From positions 5,394,001-5,458,000 of the forward strand of contig JASJZH010000004.1 in assembly GCA_037178975.1 (NCBI GenBank): 64,000 bases of DNA, given 5' to 3'. Positions 35,201-45,958 of the stretch are shown piece after piece (position 1 is the stretch's first letter; every line of letters begins with the position of its first letter). The stretch is from Oscheius tipulae. Taxonomy: Eukaryota; Nematoda; Chromadorea; Rhabditida; Rhabditidae. The notes under the pieces were generated by a model, which ran no database searches, was not told the origin of the DNA, and worked only from the letters and a program-made list of their open reading frames with translations. The position numbers were made by a program, and so were the translations under genes.

Positions 35201-35536
35201 GAGCCTGAATTTTCACTGCATTCTACAAAAAAAAGAATTTACCTTTTCTGCTTGACATGCTTCCTCATTTTCATACTGAAAGACGAAGGAAATTGAGCTT
35301 TCGGCCAGTCAATATTCGTCTTTTGGATCCGCATTCCAGACTCGAACAGAATCACAGCCTTTTCCTCGGGCCTGAAGAGAAGTTTGTACTGGAATAAGTA
35401 CCAAAGCCAACTTTTGCAACCGAATGAGATACGTTTTTGAGTTGATGTCATAGATGTTGTTCACTCGCATACCGATCAGTGGTTTCAAGTCGTGGATTAC
35501 GGCCATCAAGTCGACTGTAGTGAATCGATTCTTCAT
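32249..35536 (-). CDS. NEMF: NEMF (Rqc2/Caliban) ribosome quality-control factor
   Basis: About a dozen exons; ATG at 35536-35534 and TAA at 32251-32249. The start [20 protein letters not shown] is the standard NEMF N-terminus and TTTACAG lies 5 nt upstream. The NFACT-N domain includes [46 protein letters not shown] and [20 protein letters not shown], with the DR pair required for C-terminal tailing. A coiled-coil region is at 34.4-33.9 kb. The NFACT-R domain has [27 protein letters not shown] and [21 protein letters not shown] Lys/Glu-rich stretch includes [20 protein letters not shown]. The C-terminal domain has [18 protein letters not shown] and [16 protein letters not shown] binds the 60S subunit with a trapped peptidyl-tRNA, recruits Listerin, and adds C-terminal tails. 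Full-length and apparently intact. Confidence 0.96.
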
Positions 35537-36015
35537 TTTGCCTGTAAATTGGAAAGAAAGTAAAGGAGAAAAGAAATTCCAGAAGTGGCCAAGGTACAAA
35601 TAAAGCTCTGCGATCACGGGGGAGAGGTGTTGAAATAGGTAGTGGCGGGATTGCACAACGTCTACGCGCAATGAGTGAAGAGATATGAGAAAATAGTTTG
35701 AACAGGGGCTGACAAAATAAGATATAGTAAAAGTTTTAATTCAATCACACAAGTTGAAAGAATGTCGTTGTGCACAGTATACAAGGCAAGGGACTAAATA
35801 ATACGATAAACAAACAATCAACACAAAAAAATCAGCGATAGGCGTTGCTGTGCAATTTGGCCGTCACGCGTCACAAGGTTCTGTGTGTTGTTTTTAGAGA
35901 AGTCGGTCAAGCTTAGATGGATCGAATGCAGCTGTCGACTCCTTCTGTCTGGACGCAATCCAGACATTTACCTAAACTTGATTCTAGAACAGTCCTTCAA
36001 AGGATCCAACCTGGC

Positions 36016-36449
36016 TCATCCGCCTCCAGCCATAGGTGGACAGGACATTCCACTGGATTGAGGCAGCCGGCCGATTTGACGGCGAAAAGTTCCAGGTCCA
36101 CCTGGTCCACCGCTTCCTGGCCAGCGACCTCCACCGCCGCCACCTCCTCCACGCCTCAAATGATCCCGATTGTCGTTGCCAGTAGCCTGTGAAGCCTCGA
36201 GGCCGAAAAGAGACTTGAAACTGAAAGTTGAGTCTATTAAACGAGGAATCAAAGTCACTTACAAGAGTATGAAGACCGAAAAGAAGTTGAGTATTGCGGC
36301 GACTATGGAAAAGTGGTTATCCACCACATTTCCACCTGAAAAATTCTTTTGAGCCAACTTGTTTTTGCGAACATGTTTCTATTTTCTGCTCCAGTAGCTC
36401 TAAACAGTAAAAGGGATAACTGCAACTCACTTTTATCGACGTAGACCAT
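36016..36449 (-). CDS. SELENOK: Selenoprotein K homologue (UGA near the C-terminus)
   Basis: Three exons: 36449-36431, 36335-36263, 36220-36016. They give MVYVDKSGNVVDNHFSIVAA, a single membrane helix (ILNFFSVFILFFKSLFGL), a Gly/Arg-rich tail, and the C-terminus RLPQSSGMSCPPMAGGG followed by TGA. SELENOK is an ER membrane protein that works with DHHC6 and in ER-associated degradation. Its usual end is PPMAGG-Sec-Gly-Arg. Here the TGA comes one residue later than expected and is followed in frame by Ala-Arg-Leu-Asp and 11 more codons to TAA (35970-35968). Either the TGA is a true stop and selenocysteine was lost, or it encodes selenocysteine. CTAACAG ends 1 nt before the ATG. The protein lacks nothing else of the family. 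Confidence 0.88.
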
Positions 36450-37143
36450 TCTGTTAGCTGTAGGTGTTATCGCTTAGCACATCTAAAATTTTTGTTAGGG
36501 AAAAACATATGAAGAAAGACGATAAAGGAGAAAAACTGGAACTACCAGCCGGTATATTCTGTTGCGCGGGCACTTGTAAACGCAGTGCAGTCACCTTGTT
36601 TTTCTTCCACTTCATCGGTCTATTTCTTCTTCTTTTCCTGTTCTTATTTTTTTTTTTGGTTTTTACCTATATACATTGTAGCTCACTAACTAACGACTAT
36701 GCTGATTCAACAGCGCTACTACGTTTTCCAATAAAAGCTGTGAGCAACAGTTCCCCCATTCTGACCAGCCGTTACTTTTTTGTTCGTTTTTGTTGTTCGG
36801 CTAGTTTGGAGGCTAAAACGAAATGTAGGCGTGAAACATGAAACAAAAAAAAAGGATACAATCAAGCAGCTGAGACGGCTGAATGGCGATAAAGGATCGA
36901 CACGTGGAAAAGTCTGCCCAAAACGGCTAAGGCGACGTGTAGCAAATTTCGATAGAGTTGTTTTGAAGTCTGTCTGAGTTTTCGTATATCTTTTGAATAA
37001 CACTTCTCCCACACAGTCTCCTCTCTCTTGATCTTCCCTGCCTCACTCATACATTTTTTTCAGACCAATTCTTCGTTGGACACACTTCAATATTTGGTCC
37101 CTATTGGCAGCAACTCAACTTCACTGGCCTTCTCTTCACAAAT
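36450..37143. other. Divergent intergenic region between SELENOK and BET1
   Basis: About 700 bp, AT-rich with pyrimidine runs near 36.6 kb. Overlapping ORFs on both strands (36464-36841 plus, 37012-36719 minus) have biased low-complexity composition and no recognisable domains. It probably holds both promoters. Confidence 0.45.
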
Positions 37144-37637
37144 ATGGCTGCTTACAGGGGTGGGCGAGGTATTTCTTGGGTTCTTGATTAATTCCTAGCA
37201 TCCCATCTGTTAACTTTCCCTAATCCAGACCGAATACTGCCGGTATTTCCATTTTTCAGGATCGGATTACACCTACATGGAGCGTCAAAACGATGATCAA
37301 ATAGGCCTGCTGTCAAACAAAGTGAAATTGCTTAAAAATGTGGATTTTTTTTTCTTAGCCTGTTCATCAATTTGATCGTTTTAGGTCGCTGTCGACATGG
37401 GCAACGAGGTCCGAAATCAGAACGCGTACCTTGACGGCATGGGTGATGATTTCTCCGCAAACACTGGTCTTCTCGGCGGTGTCATGAACAAGTTGAGCAA
37501 TGTGAGGCTAGCTGGAGGTTGGTTCTCTTTCTGATCATCCAAAAAAACATTCACCAGGTCACAAAATGCTGCTATACCTCATCGGCTTCTCCCTCTTCGT
37601 TTTTTTCTGCATCTGGGCCGTCGTCAAAACTTCATGA
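37144..37637 (+). CDS. BET1: BET1 ER-Golgi SNARE
   Basis: Four exons: 37144-37168, 37260-37339, 37385-37517, 37558-37637. The product is about 105 aa. A short N-terminus is followed by a SNARE helix (ERQNDDQIGLLSNKVKLLKN, then VAVDMGNEVRNQNAYLDGMG, with the central Q replaced in the usual BET1 pattern) and a C-terminal membrane anchor (KMLLYLIGFSLFVFFCIWAV). BET1 is a Qc-SNARE for ER-to-Golgi transport. The length and tail-anchored layout match the family. It is the first of four plus-strand genes in a row. Unlike its neighbours, it has no acceptor directly at the ATG, although a GGCAG lies about 35 nt upstream. Confidence 0.95.
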
Positions 37638-37866
37638 GAACTCGTCATACTGAGCCGTATTCTGTGATATGTGTGTACATTGTTGTCTTAATTGTGCGAA
37701 AATGAGACATTTCTTTATTTGTATGAAACTAATGTGCGACTACATACTGTTTGGTCTTTCCGTTAGCACGGATTGTTATTACTGCCATCTTCGGAACAAT
37801 CTTTTGAGAGCAGTTCTGTACACGGTTCCTGTATTGTTCACTGCTATTCCATACGTTTAGTCTAAT

Positions 37867-38743
37867 ATGATAGGCACGCGGCTGTTAGCAGTTTTTCAAA
37901 TCACTCGACGGGGTTTCCGTTTACCTGCAGTTCAAAGCGTCGGATTCAAACCAGGTACTTCTTAGATTACTTTGTGAACAGAAAATGCCTCGACTTCTAA
38001 ATTATGTCAGGTTTTTGTAGGACGCGGTACCGGAGACAGCGGCCAGTCATCACTGTTCAACAATGAGCGACGCTGGAAGGACGATCTGGCCTTTCAAGCA
38101 GTAGGAGCTACAGATGAACTGGCGTCACTTCTGGGGTCAGTTTTTCTCATGTAAAGAAAAACCTATCGACTTCAGACTCTGTGGTGAAAAAGCCAAGCAG
38201 GATGGTCTTGAGGATGTTGTTGAGCTGCTGACCCGTCTCCAGTGCTGTCTCCAGGACGTCATGGCTCATTTTGCTACTCCGCCGGGTAAATCGTCCACAA
38301 AGAAGCGGGAAATTACGAAGATTGACATCGAGATGGTCGAATGGGTTCACGCTGAAATTGACAGATTCGGGGATCAGTTGCCTCCGCTACGACAATTCAT
38401 TCTTTCCGTAAATTTTGCCTATTTTTCTGGCCAATGTCTTTCTTCAGGGAGGCGGTGAAACGTCTACTACTCTTCAATTCGCGAGAGCAGTCTGTAGACG
38501 AACCGAACGGACTGTGTCTCCGCTGCTGAGAGAGCAACTTGTCGATCCCCAAGCTTTGAAGTTTTTGAACAGGTTCGCCTATATACTGCATTTCTTGAAA
38601 TCTTCTTCAGAACTAGCGATCTGCTCTTCGTTCTCGGTCGTTACGCCTGCATGAAGAAAGGAAATGACGAGCTGACGTATCTACGCCCGAAAGAATTCAC
38701 ATCACAGCGGTGGATCCGCAAAAAGTTGGACCCAAAGATCTAA
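37867..38743 (+). CDS. MMAB: MMAB, cob(I)alamin adenosyltransferase
   Basis: Five exons: 37867-37954, 38021-38135, 38176-38407, 38448-38572, 38611-38743. The protein converts cob(I)alamin to adenosylcobalamin, the cofactor of mitochondrial methylmalonyl-CoA mutase. The first 25 residues ([20 protein letters not shown]) are basic and suit a mitochondrial presequence. The PduO-type core has [20 protein letters not shown] (ATP site), [30 protein letters not shown], a [14 protein letters not shown] segment, [13 protein letters not shown], and [20 protein letters not shown] ends 6 nt before the ATG. It starts about 230 bp after the BET1 stop and ends about 135 bp before NAE1. Confidence 0.95.
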
Positions 38744-38878
38744 TATTATGTCTATATTTACGTGTATGCAGTTGTAAAACGATATAAAGATTCTATTCAT
38801 AAATTATTTTCAAATCATATGTTGTTCCATCGCCTACCTCTTTTCAATTGTTCTATACAGCATAAAAGGCCATTCAGA

Positions 38879-41342
38879 ATGAAAGAGGTCCGTTACGACC
38901 GTCAGATTAGACTGTGGGGAGAGCATGGACAAAACAGCATCGAGTCCACCTCGGTCTGCGTACTCGGATCGTCTGCTTTAGGTAGTTACTAATCAGTTCT
39001 GCCAAACAGCTACTTTTCAGCCACGGAAATTGTAAAAAACCTCGTCTTGGCTGGTGTACATCGAATCTGTCTCGTAGACGATTCCATTGTCCAGAAGCCC
39101 GATCTCGGACAGAACTTTTTCCTCACCGAGAGCGACTTGGGAAAGTCGCGAGCCGAATGTGCCATCGTCCATTTGAGAGTGAGTTTGGTTCTTCCTCTAC
39201 TGGTCACAGTGTGATTTGTGAATCACATGTCGGCTGAAACAAGTCAGGAAACTTTTTCCTAGTCGAAATGGTTTGTGACTATTTGCAGGAAGCACAGTAG
39301 CTATAGGAAGGCAGAGAAACACAGCACAAGCTTTCCCTGATCACAGTGCTTTGTGCTGCTCTTCCCTCCCTGTTACTGATAACAGTCACAAAGTGGTTAC
39401 CGCCACAATGCATAGTGGTTTGGTTGTGACCCATATGATTTCTGCCGAATCAATCCCAACAAGAGTGGCAAACAGATCCGTGCAAGATAAAATCGAGTTA
39501 GACCGCTGGACGGAGTCATACCCGGGTTGCACGAGCAGAAAGCGTCTTCTTAGCAGTATACCAACTTGGACATAGGGCGATACCCACGGAATTTTTTTAC
39601 TATGGATTTGCAGGAATTGAACCCATCGGTCGAGTGCGAGGCTTGGACGTGTTCCCAAGAAGAGCTCTGCGATTATAGCCAACTTCCTCGTCTGTGCAAG
39701 TTCTCCGTAGTCGTGGCAGCAAATCCAGCTATACAAAAGGGCGACAATGTCACAGACTTTGCTGAGAATCTTTATAACCACGGAATTCCCTTCGTTTTCG
39801 CCAGGTCTCTCTTTATTCTCGACTTAAATTCTTTAAGTTTCAGAGTATCTGGTCTTTTGGGAATGATCCGTATTTCCGTGAAGGAACATTTCATCATTGA
39901 CAGCCACGAGGAAAATCCAAAGCCCGACCTACGTTTGGACAAGCCTTTCGCTGCACTTCTAAACATGGTCCAGGAATCCAAAGATACCATGGAAATGACG
40001 ATCGACGAGTTGAAACACACTCCGTATATCCTACTCTTCTTCAAAGCTCTCAATGCCTACAGAAATGTGAGATCTCGATGTCTTAAACCAGTTTTTTTGA
40101 TTAAGATTCTAAACGATTCGACAGCTTTTCCGCAAACGTATAGCGATCGCAAGAACTTCACCGGTTGTCTCTGGAATCTCCGTCGTCCTGACGACAAAGG
40201 CGTACTCGGTTCGGAGAATTTTGACGAAGCCAAGGCAGCTGCGCCGAGAAGTGTCCAGCCGACAAGCATTCCCAGCCCCGTTCTGGACATTCTAAAAGAC
40301 CCGAAATGTCTAGACGCGAAGGAAAAAACAGCCTTCTGGCTGCTGTGCTACGGGCTGAGACGTTTCGTGGAGCGGCACGAAGTTCTCCCCCTCAGTGGAT
40401 CCCTTCCCGATATGACCAGTGATACCCAAAGGTATGAGGGCCTGGCCTGTCTGGAAAAAAGAATGTTCAGATACACGCGGCTCGCCAAGATATTCCACGA
40501 AAAAGCTCAACAAGACGCCGCTGAAGTTCTCAGTTATGTTCGAGAGGCTGAGAGACAACGAGGTAGGATTTTTGTTGCACTACAAATACCGAAACGGCTT
40601 CAGAAATTCCCGAGACGGTCAGCGAGGCGGAATGCTTTCAATTTTGCAAAAAGTCTGCCCATATTCGTCTGCAGCGAGGAACATTGCTGCGCGGAGCAGA
40701 CCGACTCAAGGTTGTGAGCAAGTGATTGGTATAAAAACTCTTGTATTCAGTCTCTTCTCAAAGACATTATGAATCAGGAAGAGGAGGACGCAAATCCGTC
40801 GCTCGCAAGTTGGCTCCTTCTTCTATACGCCAGCCTTCGGTTCGGACTTCAAAAACTCAGGTTTTAGGCCCTTTCCGCCGCATGAGCTGTATAAAAACAA
40901 GCTGGGCCTGCTTTTGACTCAATCTTTTGTTTAAAAAAAAAGTTTGTTAATGGTTCATTTAGATTCCCCGGAGAATGTCAAAGGATGCACAATGACTTGG
41001 ATTTGCTGAAACAGCGGGTTACTTGGATCATTGAGGAGAATTCAGTAGGTTCTGTTATTTTTCCTGCAAATAAAAACATTTTTTTAGGGAAATGTCAAAG
41101 AAGTAATGCGTAGAATCCCGGAGGCTGCATTTCAGGAGATTCTCCGCTTCGCCAACAGCGAACCTCATGTTATTTCCAGTCTTATTGGAGGTTGGTCCCT
41201 GTTTCTTAGACGAAAAATACTCGATCTTCTAGGGATAACAGCCCAGGAAGTCATCAAACTGGCCACGAAGCAGTACGTTCCCCTGGACACGACCTTTCTC
41301 TACGACGGTTTCACTCAAAACAGCGCCACTTTCAAGCTTTAG
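38879..41342 (+). CDS. NAE1: NAE1, regulatory subunit of the NEDD8-activating enzyme
   Basis: Nine exons: 38879-38981, 39021-39178, 39614-39804, 39844-40066, 40106-40562, 40604-40710, 40751-40860, 40963-41044, 41088-41190 and 41233-41342 (ten if all stand). NAE1 (APPBP1) pairs with UBA3 to activate NEDD8. Family features: MKEVRYDRQIRLWGEHGQ at the start, the adenylation-domain-like TEIVKNLVLAGVHRICLVDD, DLGQNFFLTESDLGKSRAEC, LLGMIRISVKEHFIIDSHEE, DLRLDKPFAAL, and the C-terminus GITAQEVIKLATKQYVPLDT ending QNSATFKL. CATTCAG ends 1 nt before the ATG. Intron 39179-39613 (435 nt) is about ten times longer than the others. AATAAA is at about 41420. Confidence 0.96.
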
Positions 41343-41921
41343 CCATCTTCCCTGGACTACGGTTTCCTTGTTCACTCCAATACCGGTTCTGTAACTTTGC
41401 ACTGTACTTCTCTACAACTAAAAATAAAACGTCAATCTGCAGTCACTTTGACTTAGAACCCGTTCTCACTGCGGTAACTGTGCTCTGCGTCAACGGCGGC
41501 AACTTCCCGCATTTGAAGTGCCTATTTGCTGATAAAATTTTCATTTGTTAGTCTCCAGTATTGTTTTCATTCGACGTGGTTACTTTTGTTTTTGTAAGGA
41601 AAAGTAATGAAAAACTTGGCCGAAGCTCTCAAAAGGGCGCCAAGTGAGGAGCTACGAAACTTTGCTTGCGCGACCGAGACTTCTGTAAGCTCCGATTCTA
41701 TTTTTTTCAATTACATGAAATATGTTTGACCTCGTTCGAAAGTGCGTAAAAAGTTGTGCTGGAAAAGAGCTGTAGTACCCCAAATTCGCAGATCAAAATC
41801 ACCATAACCGCAGGCTTCAAAAATCTGGTTGGCACCGAATAGTTCTCCTGTTTGCCTAGCTACCTTGTTGTGTACACTTGTCCGTTTTCCCTGTTTCTGA
41901 ACCCAAATTCCTGCTTGCAGA
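41343..41921. other. Spacer between NAE1 and POLA2
   Basis: About 580 bp. It holds the NAE1 polyadenylation signal near 41420. A short ATG-initiated exon-like stretch at 41607-41684 (MKNLAEALKRAPSEELRNFA) has an acceptor just upstream and a donor at its end. Its reading frame does not join POLA2 in phase, so it may be a separate micro-ORF or part of the leader. Confidence 0.35.
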
Positions 41922-44292
41922 ATGACAAAGTTCGATGTTGGACAGGCGCTGGACGCGCTGTCCGACTTTGAATACAGGGTTAGCGAAGACCCGGGCTTTG
42001 ACACCAAATGTAAGTTCATTTCTTTTTTTAGAACTACTTTTTATAGTAATCTCCATTGGCGAAACGTACGGGATCAGTGGTGAGGATCTCGCCGACACTA
42101 TCATTGCCTTTGCCGTTCGGCATCACACGACTTACGTGGACCAGGTTCTTCTTCAACAACTCGAGCAGGTAATTTGCTTCGATTCTTCTATAAATGTTTT
42201 CTCTAGGAACTGGCAAAGAAGAGAGCGGTGAAGGAGAAACACGAAGCTGCTCACAAAGCCAAGATTATTGCGCCCTACCGTCCGCCTCCAGAGTCGTACA
42301 AGGATGGCAAAGACCACGAGGAGTTTCAGGATATCAATACATTCAGCCGGAAGTACAGGGAATTTGCTCCTGTTCAGTAAGAATACCCATGTAACCTGTC
42401 CAGTCCTTCTCTAGGAATACAATGTTCCACACGGATTTCCTGCATCGGGAAGGAATCAACAGCGAAGTGACCGCCACAACTGGACAACAGTATGTGGATG
42501 CCAAACTTACTACGGAAAAAATTGAAGTCAAACTGCTGTCGGCGTCTCCCGATCATTTCTTTGCCAATGACAAAGCAGCCAGCGTCATTGAAGGTTCGTT
42601 CATAATTATTTACCGAAAAGTACGATATCCAGCCAAATGCGACCGAATGCGGTCGTTTTCCCAGCTCTATTTTGACGCCAATCCTCAAATCGGCGACTGG
42701 TCTCGAACTCTTCATCCCTCCGAGGTCTTTTTTTATCATCCCTTAATGACGATGACCCCAAGTTCAGTCCACCATTTACGTCTACGGCGAAGTTGTTCGA
42801 GAGAAGACAGACCTTTTCCACGATGGTTTGCTGCATATTCAGTTGGACAACGATGTTGGTACGATATTGCCAATAGATGTCAGCAATTTATCCAAAGTAA
42901 CCGTCTTTCCAGGACAGGTAAACTCTATTTTTTTGCTGTTTACCCTCTAAAATCTAGATAGCAGCGTTTGGAGGAATTTTCACAGCGAGCGAGATCCTCG
43001 AGGCAACGGAACAGCTTTCTCTCCCTAAACTCGCTCCCATGCCGATTACAAATCCAAGATCTGGAATGCTTAAAATTGTAATGGCTGCCGGTCCGTTCAC
43101 CAATTCGGAACATCTTGGCTTCGAGCCTCTTCTCACCCTTCTAGACGGAATTATCGATGACGCGGAAAATGCTCCGAACTTTTTGATTCTGGTTGGATAC
43201 AATCCATTTTACTAGGACTTGAATTCTTTCAGCACGGCCCGTTTGTCGATCGTAAGAACAAGAGTCTCTTCAACAAGGATCTGAATGTCTCAGCGACGGA
43301 GGTCATGGACAGACTGATGGCGAATATCGGGACAAAACTCACTGGGTAGGCCTTTATTATTAACTTTAAAGGATAGGTCAGGTCAGTAAGAAGACTGGAC
43401 CCACCATCCGTCAAAACCGCTTGTGACCAAATCTTTATTGAATACCCAGGCAAAGGAATGAGTAACACATTGGTGTAGGATTGGTTATCTAACGCAGGCT
43501 TGCTAAAGATTGCTAAAAAAAAGTGCTACATATGACAAAAAAGGAACTGAGACAGGTCGATCCAATTACCGGTATTGTACCAGGGCCGAAACTTAGCCAA
43601 TTCAATCATCATGGCTTCTGGTGTAACATACGCACAGTTACAGGGTATACTGTCTCGTTTTCAGAATCCGAACCGAGGTCATTCTACAACCGTCTTCGAC
43701 GAAAGACGTCAGCTCGTTAGGATCTTTTCCGGCTCCCGCCCTAAATCTAGAAGTCAAGTTTGGGACGAAAGTGCACCTTGTTCCTGATCCGGCCGTCATC
43801 GATGTTGGCGGAATACGACTAGCTCTCACGTCTAGCGAAGTATTTTCCGTGTTTTACCTTCTATATCCAAAAAATCCAGATTGTGTCTCATCTGAGCAAG
43901 GCTGAGTTCCACAAGAGTGACGGAACTGACGCTGTAGACAGAATCACTCGTCTCTCGAATCACCTTCTCGACCAGCGTTCTCTCTACCCTCTCAGCCCGT
44001 CTCCGATACCCATTCGTCTCTGCGACATGCTCACCGTCTCCAAACTTGATTGCGCCCCTCATCTGCTCATCGTCCCATCTCTTCTTCCCCCTTCTGTTAA
44101 GGTTTGTCTCCATTTTTGCTTGTGTTTACACCAAGTCACTAGGTTTCGGATACTACGGTCGTCTGCAATCCAGGAAGTCTGCTGCGAGCCAAGTCTGGAA
44201 CCTACGTCGAAGCCCACATCAATCTGGGCAAGTTGGGCACCGAGGCTGCCAAATTTACCGAAGTCAGTCGTTTTAGGGTTCTGAGAATTTGA
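41922..44292 (+). CDS. POLA2: POLA2, DNA polymerase alpha subunit B
   Basis: About ten exons. GCTTGCAG ends 1 nt before the ATG (MTKFDVGQALDALSDFEYRV). The helical N-terminal domain has GETYGISGEDLADTIIAFA. An OB-fold region includes VGTILPIDVSNLSKVTVFPG then QIAAFGG. A phosphodiesterase-like domain follows (IVMAAGPFTNSEHLGFEPLL, LILHGPFVDRKNKSLF, RTEVILQPSSTKDVSS, RLALTSSEIVSHLSKAEF, LLDQRSLYPLSPSP). The end is CNPGSLLRAKSGTYVEAHIN to SRFRVLRI and TGA at 44290-44292. This subunit tethers primase and polymerase alpha for initiation of DNA synthesis. Like other eukaryotic B subunits, the phosphodiesterase fold is probably inactive. Intron near 43.35-43.66 kb is about 315 nt with nothing recognisable. 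It closes the BET1-MMAB-NAE1-POLA2 run. Confidence 0.94.
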
Positions 44293-44455
44293 GCATGTTT
44301 GTGTGAATACGGTTTATAAAGATCTCTACATTGTCTCATTTCAACAGGATCGGGATTTTCGTGTTCGGGAAGCTTTTGAGGACTTCGCGGGTGAACTTCT
44401 TTCGCTCCGGGTGACCCCTGAATCATTTTTTCAGATTTTGATAAGAAGGCCAAAC

Positions 44456-44981
44456 TCACGCTGGTTTAATGTGGATGTCTTCATTGAATCTGACAGTTTT
44501 GTGCTCCTTTTTAAAGTGACTCACAACTTTTTCCACTGTCGGAGATCCGAAGGTGCACTGGTTACACTTCCATCTAAAAAGGATTCTTGTCAGAATCCTG
44601 TTCTAGACTCACAGATTCAGAGGATGGTGAACTGTGGCAACGTGTTCCTCTTTCGCCCTGTACATCTTCTGCTTGCTGGCTTGAACCTCGTTTCCACAGA
44701 GCTGAAAACGCCAGTTAATCGTGTGTTATCCAAGTCAACTGACCTGACAGTTCTCAGCAATTCCCTTCTTGGTCGCCGTCTTCACAACTCTGTCCGTTCT
44801 CTTCAAAAAGTCGAAGTTCTTGATCTTTGCGAATCCCACATCGGGGAAGCAGTCCCGGGCAATCTTCTCAATCTGTCTCATTTCACTCTTGGTACTGAAA
44901 TTGATGGATACCGCAGAATACTGTATGGCTAGTTAGAAAGGATTTCTTAGTCTGTTCTATACAACCTGTCCGTCGATTCAT
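44456..44981 (-). CDS. Small C2H2 zinc-finger protein
   Basis: Four exons: 44981-44966, 44928-44744, 44701-44613, 44573-44456. They encode about 137 aa starting MNRRTAIQYSAVSINFSTKS. A helical basic segment (RQIEKIARDCFPDVGFAKIK) precedes two C2H2 fingers: CQLCGNEVQ with EEHVATVHH, and CNQCTFGSP with VVSHFKKEHK. The stop TGA is at 44458-44456. No named family recognised; likely a nucleic-acid-binding protein. Its exons lie on the minus strand opposite a 209-codon plus-strand ORF, which is the antisense shadow of this gene. The 3' end is only about 165 bp from the POLA2 stop, in tail-to-tail orientation. Confidence 0.65.
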
Positions 44982-45381
44982 TGTTATCGAATCGAAGTCA
45001 CTATGTCCCCTTTTTCTGTAGACCTCTAGAGGCCGATCTGCCGACTTACTCCGTCAATCAGCCTGGTAATTCGACAAAGAGTGACTCCCAATGATTGATA
45101 GATACCACTTGACAAAACCTCAGACAAGACATAATTACGTTTGTCATTGAGAATTTAGCATTGAAACAATGGAGGTGAAACGTTCGATACTATTCTCTTC
45201 TCTTCTTCGAAGCGATATCATCTTGTCAGAACATGTACTATAGTCTCTTCTGTCGCAAATTTAAAAACGCAATCCTTCGAAATTGTTCGTGATTCATATA
45301 GCGTGGTTTCTCCGAATACTCAGCCAAGCCTTTAAAGCGTTCAAACTGGGATAAGGATGTCAATAAAAAGAAACCAACTCA

Positions 45382-45958
45382 CTACTCGAAATGCGTGGCG
45401 TCGGCTGGAATCTTCTTTTGGGAGTAGTCATGTTCCTCATACAGATGTTCCTTCATCTCAACCTCCGTCTGGCTCTTGAACTCGCACTTGTGGCAATGGA
45501 AACTAAAGTTTACTAGGTTACTGTAAGAGACAGTCTTACTGATTGATTGGAACGTGCTGTAGAGCATGTCTGATCCACGTAGTCTGTCGGAATCCGTTGG
45601 AGTCCTGATAACTTTTCCCGCATTTCTGAGTATGGGTTTTTAGTTGACAGTTTTTGATTCTTACCTTGCAGACGTGACTAGTAGCCTCTCCTTTCTTTCC
45701 ATTCACAAAACTGTCGACTTCCATCGAGTCGTCCCTGGGTTTCAACAAGAGATCCAGTAGCTGTGATTCGACCGTCCGGACTATAGAGACCAGACGAATC
45801 GACCGGTTCTTTTCCGGAAGAGGAATTTTACCCGGTTCCTCTTTTTCATTCGAGACTATGTCTGAAATAAACTTTTTCAGAGCAAGAGAAAGAGACTAAC
45901 CATCGAGACTGTACTCCCGTAAGGCGAAATCGGGATGGAGCTTGCAGAGACGGAGCAT
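45382..45958 (-). CDS. C2H2 zinc-finger protein
   Basis: Four or so exons. The ATG at 45958-45956 follows a GTCACAG acceptor by 10 nt (MLRLCKLHPDFALREYSLDD). An acidic/basic linker is followed by two C2H2 fingers: HVCKKCGKSYQDSNGF with WIRHALQH, split by an intron right after HVCK, and FHCHKCEFKSQTEVEMKEHL with EEHDY. The chain ends DATHFE, TAG at 45384-45382. It lies just upstream, on the same strand, of another two-finger gene with the same layout, so the pair may be an old tandem duplication, though their sequences differ outside the fingers. A GTGAGT donor just after the stop would also permit splicing onward to a longer protein. Confidence 0.65.

Noticed and set aside
36464-37012. ORFs on both strands between SELENOK and BET1
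   Set aside because: Low-complexity translations of pyrimidine-rich DNA, with no domain or coherent splice pattern.
41607-41684. MKNLAEALKRAPSEELRNFA as first exon of POLA2
   Set aside because: The exon ends in phase 0 and the next exon would then read into a stop; the ATG at 41922 with an adjacent acceptor starts the homologous frame.
44303-44932. A 209-codon plus-strand ORF after POLA2
   Set aside because: The opposite strand holds spliced exons of a two-finger C2H2 protein with consistent phases; the plus ORF shows no domain and crosses those introns.
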